This document shows positions 1 to 9,023 of a DNA stretch of 34,902 nucleotides, piece by piece. The stretch lies in the NCBI GenBank assembly GCA_019351955.1, contig JABBOE010000025.1, positions 1 to 34,902 on the forward strand. The letters run 5' to 3'. Made by a program: the position numbers and the translations under genes. Numbering within the stretch: the stretch's first letter is position 1; each line of letters opens with the position of its first letter. Below the pieces are notes generated by a model. It saw only the letters and a program-made list of their open reading frames with translations, was not told where the DNA came from and ran no database searches. This DNA is from Pseudomonadota bacterium (GTDB lineage Bacteria > Pseudomonadota > Gammaproteobacteria > Burkholderiales > Burkholderiaceae_C).

Positions 1-149
1 TTCCACTCCACGATCTGGGTGGGATGCACTTCGAACTGCTGGGCCAACTCGGCCAGGGTCTTGTCTTCACGCAACGCGGCTACGGCCACCTGGGACTTGA
101 ACGTGGGCGTGTGGGTGCGGCGGGTACGCCGCGCAGATTTCTTCGACAT
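1..149 (-). mobile_element. IS3-family transposase OrfA N-terminus (runs off window start)
   Basis: Reverse-strand translation from ATG at 149: [49 protein letters not shown], typical of IS3-type OrfA HTH; too short for the ORF track. Confidence 0.85.
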
Positions 150-239
150 CCAAAACTCCTTCTCGCCAGACCGCGCTCGGCCCAGCTTCATGCCCGGAGT
201 TTGCACTTATCGCACTATTCAGATTTGCGGAGCCACTTC

Positions 240-394
240 TGGCGAACACCGAGGTCGCGCTCCAAACGTTGCACCTGTCGGTTCAGGTTGTTCGGGGGGA
301 CGTTCCGGTTGCGTGCTTCTGCCGCGAAACTTCCGGCCGCCACCACGTCGATCATCGTCTTCAGCGCATTCAGGTCAACGGCCGATTGGTCCAT
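240..394 (-). pseudogene. LysR-family regulator, N-terminal HTH only, truncated at the IS junction
   Basis: MDQSAVDLNALKTMIDVVAAGSFAAEARNRNVPPNNLNRQVQRLERDLGVR resembles a LysR HTH, then homology stops and the frame ends; the IS OrfA start lies about 90 bp further on. Confidence 0.75.
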
Positions 395-486
395 TTTTTG
401 TGGGAGTCTGAGATCAAAGCAATCACTTATCAAATGAATCAACTCTTTCTATCCTACTGAGTCGGTCAATTACGAAAGGCAAAAAC

Positions 487-1617
487 ATGTCGAGCAACAC
501 AGGGAAGCGGGTGGTGGTCTTCGGCGGGGGCATCGCAGGCGTGCAACTTGCGAAGGCCCTTGCCAAGGAGACGAGGGTAACCCTGGTCGATCCGAACGAT
601 TACTTCGAGGTGCCGATGGCAGCGCCCCGCTGCCTGGTGTCTCCGAAGTTCGCCGGGCAATCCGTCATCCCGTATGCCGCGTCCCTACCGACGGTCGAAT
701 TTGTGCAGGGACGCCTGATCGAGATGTCCGCCGCCGGCGGTGAAGTGCAAATTGGGGATGGGAGCCGCATCACGCTGCGTGGCGACGTCAATGTGCTGTG
801 CACTGGCAACGCGTACTCCAACAGTTTGATGCGCTCAGTCGGTGGAAGTGCGCAGGCGCGTCGGGATTTTTACCTGCAGTACCGGGATGCGCTCAACGCG
901 GCACGCCGCATTCTGATCGTCGGAGGTGGGCCGATTGGCGTGGAAGTCGCTGGGGAGATCTCGGAGGTCCATCCCGACAAGTCACTCACCATCCTGGAAG
1001 GCGGACCGCGTCTGCTTGCCGGAACATCCGAGCTTGCAGCGCAGCACGCGGCTGCCGTGCTGGCGTCGCGCGGCGTCTCGATCCTCGTTGGAGAGCGCCT
1101 GCAATCTGCAACGACAAACAGCAAAGACATCTTTGGCGGCCGGGGCTTGGCGACAACCACAAGCGGTCGCGAAATCGCCTACGACTTGTTGATCTGGTGC
1201 ACGGGCGGGCGGCCCAGCACGTCCTATATGCAGGCGAACTTCAGCGGCGCCTTGGATGAGCGTGGACGTATCCGCGTTGGCGAGGACCTCCGCGTTGCAG
1301 GTCAGAAGAGGCTGCTCGCGCTCGGAGACATCACTGACCTGGACGAGAACAAGATGGCCTGGCACATTACCGGGCAGGTGAGCGTAGCCGCCCACAACAT
1401 CCAGCGAATTCTTGGAGGCCATGATCAATCGTCGAAGTTGGCCAAGTACAAAGCGCAGACCGGAAATCCAAAGATGGCGATCACGCTGGGCAGCCGTCAG
1501 GGCGTCTTGCATATGCCGCCATTCGGCGTGATTCGCTCTCCTTTGCTGACCCGGAAAGCGAAGGCCGAGCACATGTTGGTGCCCAAGTATCGGAAGCTTC
1601 TGCAAGTCGGGGCATGA
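487..1617 (+). CDS. FAD-dependent pyridine nucleotide-disulfide oxidoreductase (AIF/NDH-2-like)
   Basis: N-terminal GGGIAGVQLAKAL dinucleotide-binding motif, second IVGGGPIGVEVAGEI motif, and LLALGDITDLDENKMA near the C-terminus. Confidence 0.85.
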   Translation: MSSNTGKRVVVFGGGIAGVQLAKALAKETRVTLVDPNDYFEVPMAAPRCLVSPKFAGQSVIPYAASLPTVEFVQGRLIEMSAAGGEVQIGDGSRITLRGDVNVLCTGNAYSNSLMRSVGGSAQARRDFYLQYRDALNAARRILIVGGGPIGVEVAGEISEVHPDKSLTILEGGPRLLAGTSELAAQHAAAVLASRGVSILVGERLQSATTNSKDIFGGRGLATTTSGREIAYDLLIWCTGGRPSTSYMQANFSGALDERGRIRVGEDLRVAGQKRLLALGDITDLDENKMAWHITGQVSVAAHNIQRILGGHDQSSKLAKYKAQTGNPKMAITLGSRQGVLHMPPFGVIRSPLLTRKAKAEHMLVPKYRKLLQVGA

Positions 1618-1842
1618 GCCGTTGCCGCCCGCCTGGTCGTGACCTTCTTACCCCTGGAAGCCGGCTCCCCTGCCGAGGGGGTTGGGCGAGCTTCAGCAAC
1701 GTGCAGCAATGCGGTCGTTGCCACTAGTCGCCTCAATGACAGCCCTGGCCGAGGACCGGCCAGTGAGGGCGACTCGGCCTAACCGGACGGCTTCGAGCTG
1801 CTAGGGGGTTAGCCTTGAATTGAAGAGGGCTGATGCTGGAGG

Positions 1843-3024
1843 TTATTCGCCCCCTTTTTTGTCGTCCAGTTTCGCCGCCAATTCTTCGACCCGTGGGTGG
1901 TAGTACCGCCCCAGCGTCTTGGCACTGTTATGCCCCACGATCTTCATGAGCTCGTGCATCTCGAAGACTTCGGCGAGGCGCGATGTGGCCTCGTGGCGTA
2001 AATCGTGAAAATGCAGATCAGTCAGTGTTTTGTCCTTGGTCTCGATTTCAGCCAACAGCGCGACGGCTCGCGGATCCGGCACACGTTTTTTGTACACGAT
2101 GGCACGAATTTCGCGTTCAGCATCGAGGCTTTTGGCGGCAAGCTTCACTCGTAGCGCATCGCGTACGTGGCGGCGGCGAGCACGCACTACGGCACGGTCC
2201 CAAGACTGCTTTGCGGCGCTCTGGGTGATCGGGAAGACTAACCCATTGACTGACCGCGGCAAGCCCGCCAACACCCTCACAGCACGAGGTGAGAGTGGCA
2301 CATCGCGATATACGGCTCCATTCTTGGTTTCCCGGCCGTCTACGCCCCGCAGCCGCGCCACGCGGCGCTTGAGGTCGACCTCGTCCCATTGCATCGACAG
2401 CAACTCAGATTGCCGACCTGCCGTCTCCACGGCCAGGATGAAAAGGGGCAGCATCCAGGGGTTCGGCTTCGCCCCGCCAGGGTTGGTCAGCGCATCAATG
2501 AGCTGCTGCTCTTCGTCGGCTTCAAGTCTGCGCTCGCGTTCGTTGTCGAGCTTGGGCCGTCGGACCATTGTTGTAGGGATTCCCTGCGGCAATGGGATAC
2601 CCCAATCCAGCACGGCTGTGCGCAGGACACGGGACATCAAGCTCAACTCATGGACAACGGTTTGCGGCGCCATGAGTTTCAGCCTCTCGTCGCGGTAGGC
2701 TGCAAGCATGGTGCTGTTGATTGCAGCGAGGCTGTACTTGCCGAAGCGCTGGACCAAGAGACGTAGTCGGCTTTCATCTGGAATCCTGCCGCGCTTGCTC
2801 GGAAGGACTTCGCTCGCGAATCGCCCAGCGACGTCTTTGAATGTTGTGCGCTCAGCTACGTCGCGCCGGATGAACGCGCCGATATCCATCTCGCGCTCGA
2901 CTCCACGCGCCCATTTCTGAGCATCGGCGCGTGCGTCGAACGTCTTGGCCTGGGTCGGCCACCCCTTGCGGCGAACCTGCGCTAGCCAGCCACCCTTGCG
3001 TTCCTCGAAGTAAGCCATTCCCAC
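1843..3024 (-). CDS. Site-specific tyrosine recombinase / phage-type integrase
   Basis: 393 aa; C-terminal HDLRHEATSRLAEVF...KIVGHNSAKTLGRYYHPR catalytic signature; N-terminal Arm-DNA-binding-like region; adjacent tRNA fragment. Confidence 0.92.
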   Translation of the reverse strand: MGMAYFEERKGGWLAQVRRKGWPTQAKTFDARADAQKWARGVEREMDIGAFIRRDVAERTTFKDVAGRFASEVLPSKRGRIPDESRLRLLVQRFGKYSLAAINSTMLAAYRDERLKLMAPQTVVHELSLMSRVLRTAVLDWGIPLPQGIPTTMVRRPKLDNERERRLEADEEQQLIDALTNPGGAKPNPWMLPLFILAVETAGRQSELLSMQWDEVDLKRRVARLRGVDGRETKNGAVYRDVPLSPRAVRVLAGLPRSVNGLVFPITQSAAKQSWDRAVVRARRRHVRDALRVKLAAKSLDAEREIRAIVYKKRVPDPRAVALLAEIETKDKTLTDLHFHDLRHEATSRLAEVFEMHELMKIVGHNSAKTLGRYYHPRVEELAAKLDDKKGGE

Positions 3025-3094
3025 TGTGCTCCCACTAATCGATGCTCAAATTCTATGGCAGCAAGCAATTACGCGGGTTGTAAGGAATTTAATT

Positions 3095-3144
3095 TTGGCC
3101 TCCGAAGCCAAGGGCCGCTGGTTCGATTCCAGCCGGGCGCACCA
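3095..3144 (+). tRNA. 3' half of tRNA-Arg(CCG), attachment-site remnant (5' half absent)
   Basis: TTGGC-CTCCGAA-GCCAA anticodon arm (anticodon CCG), GCTGG-TTCGATT-CCAGC T-arm, then CGGGCGC-ACCA. No D-arm or 5' acceptor strand upstream. Confidence 0.85.
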
Positions 3145-3814
3145 TTTTCTTTAAAACAACGTGTTACTGAGGAAAAGCCGCAGCGCTTCCGCGCAGCATT
3201 AAGGCTGAGATTGGCGACTTCGTGATGGACGCAATTTTTAGCCGTAGGCACATTCCCGTTGAATGTGCAGGGTCCATCGTGGCGAAGTTGATCAATCTCG
3301 AGGACTTGCCCAGAATTGCACCCCGAGTTACGTCGGGGTCACACCAGTAGCTTGCATCAGCCGCCATTGCCTAGCGCGATCTCTGAGGGTCCATCACCTT
3401 TGGCTGCTGCCGGCGCCTCGTTTGCCAATGGGCAGGTCAGCCCTGCGAAGAATTTCCCAACGTCACGCGCCTACCGATGCCCGACGCCTGCAAATGCCCA
3501 TAGGGTCCTACGGGAAGTGGCCATCCAGGTCCAATCCGCTATGGGAACCAGTTAGACGCTGCGCGTCGTTGTCATTGGTAGTCCTTCGACAAATCTTTGA
3601 TGTTGCCATGAACAAGAAGCTCGCCCATTGTTTGATGGATATCAAAATTGATGATGATCAGGCCCCGGAGAATAGCCCGAGTGCCTTTCACATGGCCCCA
3701 ATACACGATCTCACGTTGAGCTGGTTTGCTTTCTTTGTTTGTGCGTCGACTCCATATCGAGTCGCCTTGACTCGTTGGAGCGGCTGCATGCTGCGGTCGC
3801 TCATGGCCACCGTG

Positions 3815-4173
3815 TTTTCGGCCCCATCGCACCCATGTCCCGCTTCAAGCATGAGGCGGAACTTTCGCTGCATACAAACGCAATGGAATTCGGTCCTGCC
3901 GCGCCCATCGACAGTCGTGATATCGGGCGCGTTCTTCGGTTGGGCGAGGCCGTCGAAGTCGGCATGATCGGTATGCATACGGCGCGACTGTCATCCGACG
4001 CAGCGCCCTTCGGGGGCGTGAAACAGTCGGGATTGGGAAAGGACGGTTCGCGCCAAGGAATTGCTGACTATCTGGAATTCAAATGCATCGTTCCAGCTCC
4101 CATTTCCGACCCTTCGGAGCGCGACCTCCGCAATGCTTCGCACAGGCTTGACGGGTTTGCTGAGGCTGTCTGA
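3815..4173 (+). pseudogene. C-terminal remnant of aldehyde dehydrogenase (succinate-semialdehyde dehydrogenase-like)
   Basis: VFGPIAPMSRFKHEAELSLHTNAMEFGPAA...IDSRDIGRVLRLGEAVEVGMIGMHTARLSSDAAPFGGVKQSGLGKDGSRQGIADYLEFK matches the ALDH C-terminal pattern; catalytic and N-terminal domains absent. Confidence 0.85.
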
Positions 4174-4203
4174 GTTGTCAAGGCTTACCAATGGGCCACA
4201 TCC

Positions 4204-4737
4204 ATGCGATATCAACTTGCGCAACTCAATATTGCTGTGGCAAAGGCGCCATTGCACAGTCCCGAGATGCATGATTTCGTCGCACATCGAGAGCGAATCA
4301 AAACACTAGCCAGGGCTGAGCAGGGTTTTGTATGGCAGCACGAAACGGACGCCGACGCGGCCGGCGCATTTCTGGAGGCGACGAATCCTGTCTTGTTTAA
4401 TCTGTCGATCTGGCGAAGCATTGACGCGCTGATCGGCTTTGTCTACAAATCCGAGCACGCCGAATATCTTCGACGTAGGAAGGAATGGTTCACGCGATTG
4501 AGTCAGCCGCATGTAGTGCTCTGGTGGGTTGCTCGAAACCATCGCCCCTCGGTGCGCGAGGCCAAGTCAAAACTCGACCTCTTGGCGAGCTGCGGCCCGA
4601 CGCCGGAGGCGTTCGCATTCAAGCGGATCTTCCCACCGCCAAGCGATGCGCCATCTTTAGAGAGCGAGCCGGAAGCGATGCCCCATGCAACATCGACCGC
4701 CGCGATCATCTCATGGAGGCACGCTGAAAATCGTTGA
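4204..4737 (+). CDS. DUF3291 domain-containing protein
   Basis: 177 aa, MRYQLAQLNIAVAKAPLHSPEMHDFV...FNLSIWRSIDALIGFVYKSEHAEYLRRRKEWF...PHVVLWWV pattern typical of DUF3291. Confidence 0.85.
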   Translation: MRYQLAQLNIAVAKAPLHSPEMHDFVAHRERIKTLARAEQGFVWQHETDADAAGAFLEATNPVLFNLSIWRSIDALIGFVYKSEHAEYLRRRKEWFTRLSQPHVVLWWVARNHRPSVREAKSKLDLLASCGPTPEAFAFKRIFPPPSDAPSLESEPEAMPHATSTAAIISWRHAENR

Positions 4738-4807
4738 TTCCCGGATTCGGCATGCCACGTGACCGCCCATGCCTTTCCTTCCACTTCCCCCGATTTCTGA
4801 GACCGCT

Positions 4808-5176
4808 ATGGCTACCCCTGCCCGTTTCATGCTGCGCGCCAAAATTCACCGTGCCACACTCACCGGTGCTGACTTGCACTACGAAGGGTCATGTGGAATC
4901 GACCTAAGCCTTCTCAACGCATGCGACATCATCGCAGGGGAACAAATCGAGATCTACAACGTCACGAACGGTGCACGCTTAAGCACCTACGCGATCGCGG
5001 AACCTGTGGGAAGCGGCCGCATCACCCTCAATGGGTCGGCCGCACGCCATGCTGCAATCGGTGATTTGCTAATCATCTGCACGTACTCCCTCATGGACGA
5101 CGCCACGGCGCAGGCATTTCGCCCGCGGATCGCACTACTTGACCCAAATAACTGCATTGCCGCGATGAAGGAATGA
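4808..5176 (+). CDS. panD: Aspartate 1-decarboxylase
   Basis: MLRAKIHRATLTGADLHYEGSCGID with the Gly-Ser processing site; IYNVTNGARLSTYAI and GDLLIICTYSLM. ATG at 4808 preferred over the ORF-track start at 4769. Confidence 0.9.
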   Translation: MATPARFMLRAKIHRATLTGADLHYEGSCGIDLSLLNACDIIAGEQIEIYNVTNGARLSTYAIAEPVGSGRITLNGSAARHAAIGDLLIICTYSLMDDATAQAFRPRIALLDPNNCIAAMKE

Positions 5177-5236
5177 CGGCCCCGGCTCCCACCGCGGCAG
5201 GGTCCAAGTTGATGCGCGCGCAGCTGAGATTTTTTT

Positions 5237-7385
5237 TTACGGGTTGAGTGGCGCGGGCACCGTCTCTGGATAGCGGCGCTTGAGCAGAAGGTATAGAAGC
5301 AGCGGCACGATCAAGAGCGTCAGGAACGTGCCGGCAATCAGACCCCCGATGGCCACGACCGCCAGTGGAGACAGGCGCTCGAGGCCCACGGCCCACTCGA
5401 AAGCCACCGGCACCATGCCGACGGCCGCGGCGGCGGCTGTCATCAGGATGGGCCGGGTGCGTAGGTCGACTGCCTGCAGGATGGCAGCTTTGAGCGGCAC
5501 GCCGCGGTTGAGTGCCTCTTGGGCGAAGTCGACCAGAAGAATGCCGTTCTTGACGATGATGCCCATGAGCAGGATCAGGCCCATGAACGAGGGCATGCAG
5601 CCGTGTTTGTCGGCGATGAGCATGGCCCAGGCTGCGCCAATCACCGCCAGAGGCAGCGTGGCCAGAATGGCGATGGGCGTAATGAACGAACGGAACGCGA
5701 TCACCAGCACCACGGCCAGCAGCACGATGCCCAGCGCCAACGACTGCCCCAGCCGGGTGAACGAGGCGTTCATCTCCTTCATTTCGCCTTCGTCGGAAAT
5801 CGTGTAGCCGCGCGGCAGTTGCAGGCCTTTGAGGGCTTGGGACACATGCGCATCCAGCGCGGTGACGGCGATGTCACGGCGATAGCCGATGACATCGACC
5901 GTGCGCACGAGGTTCTGGTGGGTGTAGGCCGTGGGCGCATACACGGTTTTGACGGTGGCGATCTGAGCCAGCGGCACAATGGCGCCATTGGGCGCAGTGA
6001 TATTCAGCGCCGCGATCGCCGCCAGGCTGGAGCGCTCGTCAGCCCGCAGCCGCACCCACACCGGAATGCTGTTCTCGCCTTGCACCCGCAGGCTGCCGCC
6101 GGGGATGCCGTTGACCTGCGCGGCCACCTGTTGCGCAATGGCGCCAGGCGTCAGCCCATAGCCCGATGCCTTGGCCGCATCCACGTCGAGCTGCAGCCGC
6201 TTGGAGTCTCCCTGCCAGGAGCGCTCGAAGCCGGTGAGCCCGCCGACCTTCGCAAGCCGCGATTGCAGTGCGTCGGCAATGTGGTCGAGCACGCGCCAAT
6301 CCGGGCCGCTGACCATCAGGTCGACTGTGCCGCGAATCGACGACAAGGGCGTGGCGCCATAGACGACGGCGTTGGCGTCGATCACACCGGGGATCGCCCG
6401 CACCTTGGCCTGAATCGCCTTGTTGATCTGGAAAAGGGTCTCGTTGCGGTGGAAGCGGTCGACCAGGTTTGCGGTTGCCATACCCTGCGAGAAGATGCGC
6501 GCAGCGCCGAATGACTTGTCCTGCGGCTCGGCGCCGACCACGGTTGAGGTTGAAATCAGCCAGTGCGGCTTGACCGAGGCGCGAATCGCGGCATCGACCT
6601 GCCTGGCGATGCTCTGCATACCGGCGGCATCGGTATCGGGCTGCGCCTCGAATGTGATCTGGGTGATGCCCGAATCCATCAGCGGCATGAGTTCGCGGCC
6701 GACCACTGGCAATTGCCGCAGTGAGACCAAGGTCAGCAACAACGCGACAAACAGCACGCGCTTGGGATGGTCCAGCGCCCAGGCGTAAAAGCGCTTGAGC
6801 GGCTTGATCACCCAGGTGTCGAAATAGGACAGCGGCTTACGCAGCGGATCGCGCGCACCGGGCTTGAGCAGCCCGGGGGTGAGCAGCGGAATGATGGTCA
6901 CCGCGACGATGAACGAGGCGGCCAGCGCCGCCATGAGGCTCACCGACAGGGGCCGCGGCACCGTTTGCACAAAGCCGCCGATGAACACGATGGGCAGCAG
7001 CACCACGCCGTTGGCCACGGTGCCGGAGAGCACGGCAAGCATCACCTCCTGCGTGCCGTTGGCCGCCACCGCCAGCCCGGACTCGCCATGCTCACGCATG
7101 CGTCGCTCGATGTTCCCGATGACCACGATGGCATCGTCCGCGAGCAGACCTACCGCGATGATGATTGCCGTGAGCGTGATCATGTCGAACTTGTAGCCGA
7201 TGAGTTTCATCACCAAGAAGGTGAGCAGGTACGTAAACGGCAGCGACAAGGCGGTGATGAACGCCGCGCGGGTGTCAGCCAGAAACAGGAGGATGACGAA
7301 CACGGTCATGATCAGCGCATCGCGCAGCGCGCCGAGCATGTTGTCCACGGTGAGATCGATCAGCCGCCAACCGGCCGCTTGACCA
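5237..7385 (-). pseudogene. RND-family efflux permease, 5'-truncated
   Basis: Multi-TM RND sequence (LIMTVFVILLFLADTRAAFITALSLP...GLLADDAIVVIGNIERR...IVKNGILLVDFAQEALNRG...RTRPILMTAAAAAVGMVPVAF) present to the C-terminus. Residues before about RLIDLTVDNMLGALRDAL lack RND character and overlap TorD-like coding on the other strand. Confidence 0.8.
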
Positions 7386-7659
7386 TGTAGGCACGCTGTT
7401 AGCCTATTTAGCTCTCCTGCTTGACGCTGCACAGGACAGTGAAGCGGACCGCGCGGTGCTGGCCGAGTTCCTTGGTGAACATCTCCAGCCTTGGGCTCAA
7501 ACCTTCGTGAACCTTCTGGCGCAGGCGCAAAGTCCCTACATTTCACAACTCGGTGCCATGCTGCGCGATTTGTTCGATACTGTGTGCGAAGCCTTTCCCC
7601 CTATGATGCCGAAGCCCTTCATCGCGGCACCGAAGCATATTCCGATTCAGGTGGAGTAA
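7380..7659 (+). pseudogene. C-terminal remnant of TorD/DmsD-like molybdoenzyme chaperone
   Basis: Reading upstream of GTG 7456: DHVGTLLAYLALLLDAAQDSEADRAVLAEFLGEHLQPWAQTFVNLLAQAQSPYISQLGAMLRDLFDTV, resembling the TorD-family C-terminal half (EPxDHLG-type motif followed by hHHxxxLxPW). Confidence 0.7.
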
Positions 7660-7887
7660 GTAGCTGCGCGAACCATTTGCCGAGGCCTGGGCATCTGTCG
7701 ACAACAGTATCTTGGCGGACTCATGCGCGAGGCGACGGTGTGGGCTAGCGTTATCGGTTGTGATCGGCGGTCGAAGTTAAACCGATGGTCGATTTAGCCG
7801 TGTGGTCACTGCACATATTTTTGTGCGCAAAGGCAAGTCCCATCGAACTGTAAAGCGCTCCATGTTGTCACGATGCTCGACGTCACG

Positions 7888-8088
7888 CTACTCGAAGCCA
7901 TGCTTGACCTTCCGATTCTTATCGAGTGACCTATTGTCTTCGGGGAAAAGGGCAGGTGCGTGTGTCACCCCCTCCAAGGTCGTTATTAATTCCTGGAGCG
8001 ATCCACGGGTGGGACCTTCTGCAAGAAAGATGAGCGCGGCGGGACTGACCCGCCAAGTCAACGCACCCCTGGATAGTTCGTCGTCCAT
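7888..8088 (-). CDS. Small hypothetical ORF downstream of nitroreductase
   Basis: In-frame MDDELSRGALTWRVSPAALIFLAEGPTRGSLQELITTLEGVTHAPALFPEDNRSLDKNRKVKHGFE; no family recognised. Confidence 0.35.
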   Translation of the reverse strand: MDDELSRGALTWRVSPAALIFLAEGPTRGSLQELITTLEGVTHAPALFPEDNRSLDKNRKVKHGFE

Positions 8089-8131
8089 TTGCGCGGCAGG
8101 TGTACTCGTGACGGTATCGCAGGTGCTTTTT

Positions 8132-8746
8132 TTATAGCACGGTGACAAACGCGTCAGGATCCGGTCGTGCCCGCGCAGCCTTGGATGTCTTGACCGTGCC
8201 GATGGTGATGAAGCAGATGGCTTGCTCACCGTGCCGAAGGCTGAGCAAGCCGCGCAACGCATGGGAATCCATCGCCTGTCCGCTGACGAGCCCTGCTCCA
8301 AAGCCTTGCGCACACGCGGCAAGAAGGATGTTCTGAAGCGCGCAGCCGAGTGAAACGATCCGTTCGGCAAGTGGGATCTCCCGATGATCATCATGCGCTC
8401 GCACGATGGCCACGGCCACGAACGGCGCGCGCTGCGCCTTGTCGCGCGCATCCCGCAATTGTTGGGCGGACGCTGTCGGATCACGCTCCACTAATGCGGC
8501 GGCAAACGCTTCCCCCAGATCTGCACGTGCAGCGTCAGAGAATTGGACGAAACGCCAAGGCAGAATCAGGCCATGATCAGGGGCCTGTGCCGCGGCGACG
8601 AACAATTGGCGGATCTGTGACAGCGAGGGTCCTGGAGCCGTCAAGCGCTTCGGAGAGACCTGCTGTCGCTTACGAAGCAGTTCAATCGTCCAATCAGTCG
8701 TATCGAGTGGGTCCATCGCGTTATTCAACCTGGGAATGCTAGGCAT
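8132..8746 (-). CDS. Nitroreductase family protein (possible counterpart of the nitroreductase often found in aio/aox loci)
   Basis: LLRKRQQVSPKRLTAPGPSLSQIRQLFVAAAQAPDHGLILPWRFVQF...GCALQNILLAACAQGFGAGLVSG is typical of nitroreductases; same strand and downstream of aioBA. Confidence 0.88.
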   Translation of the reverse strand: MPSIPRLNNAMDPLDTTDWTIELLRKRQQVSPKRLTAPGPSLSQIRQLFVAAAQAPDHGLILPWRFVQFSDAARADLGEAFAAALVERDPTASAQQLRDARDKAQRAPFVAVAIVRAHDDHREIPLAERIVSLGCALQNILLAACAQGFGAGLVSGQAMDSHALRGLLSLRHGEQAICFITIGTVKTSKAARARPDPDAFVTVL

Positions 8747-8750
8747 CGGG

Positions 8751-8884
8751 TCACGGCAAGGACAACTTCCTCGCAGGGCAGCAGTTCTTGTGCTTGGCCA
8801 GCGCCATCACGTCAGGGGTGGACCAAGTCTGCTGAAGCGCGAAAGCACAAAGCAAATTAGGGCGTGCGCAAGGAGCTTATCCAT
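8751..8884 (-). pseudogene. Degenerate class I cytochrome c remnant (aio-associated)
   Basis: Frame from ATG 8884: MDKLLAHALICFVLSRFS (signal-peptide-like). After a frame change: ALQQTWSTPDVMALAKHKNCCPARK, resembling the helix before a cytochrome c CxxCH (DVMALAKKNNCxACH-type), with no intact CxxCH. Confidence 0.55.
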
Positions 8885-9023
8885 GGGTGGTTTCCGACGT
8901 GTGCTGTGCACGTCTTGGATCTCAAACAATGAGCTCCGACGGGGAGCCAAACGAGTCGCCGCGCCCAGGAAGCGCGCGGCCGTTTCCCGGGCCGCCGCTG
9001 GCTCCGGGAAAACTGTCAATTCG

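Noticed and set aside
982-1605. 207-aa minus-strand ORF
   Set aside because: Antisense shadow of the FAD-dependent oxidoreductase.
1665-1682. CTCCCCTGCCGAGGGGGT hairpin after the oxidoreductase
   Set aside because: Short stem and no following T-tract; insufficient for an intrinsic terminator call.
5519-6514. 331-aa plus-strand ORF antisense to the RND gene
   Set aside because: Low-complexity His/Arg/Gln-rich shadow translation of an RND coding region; no domain features.
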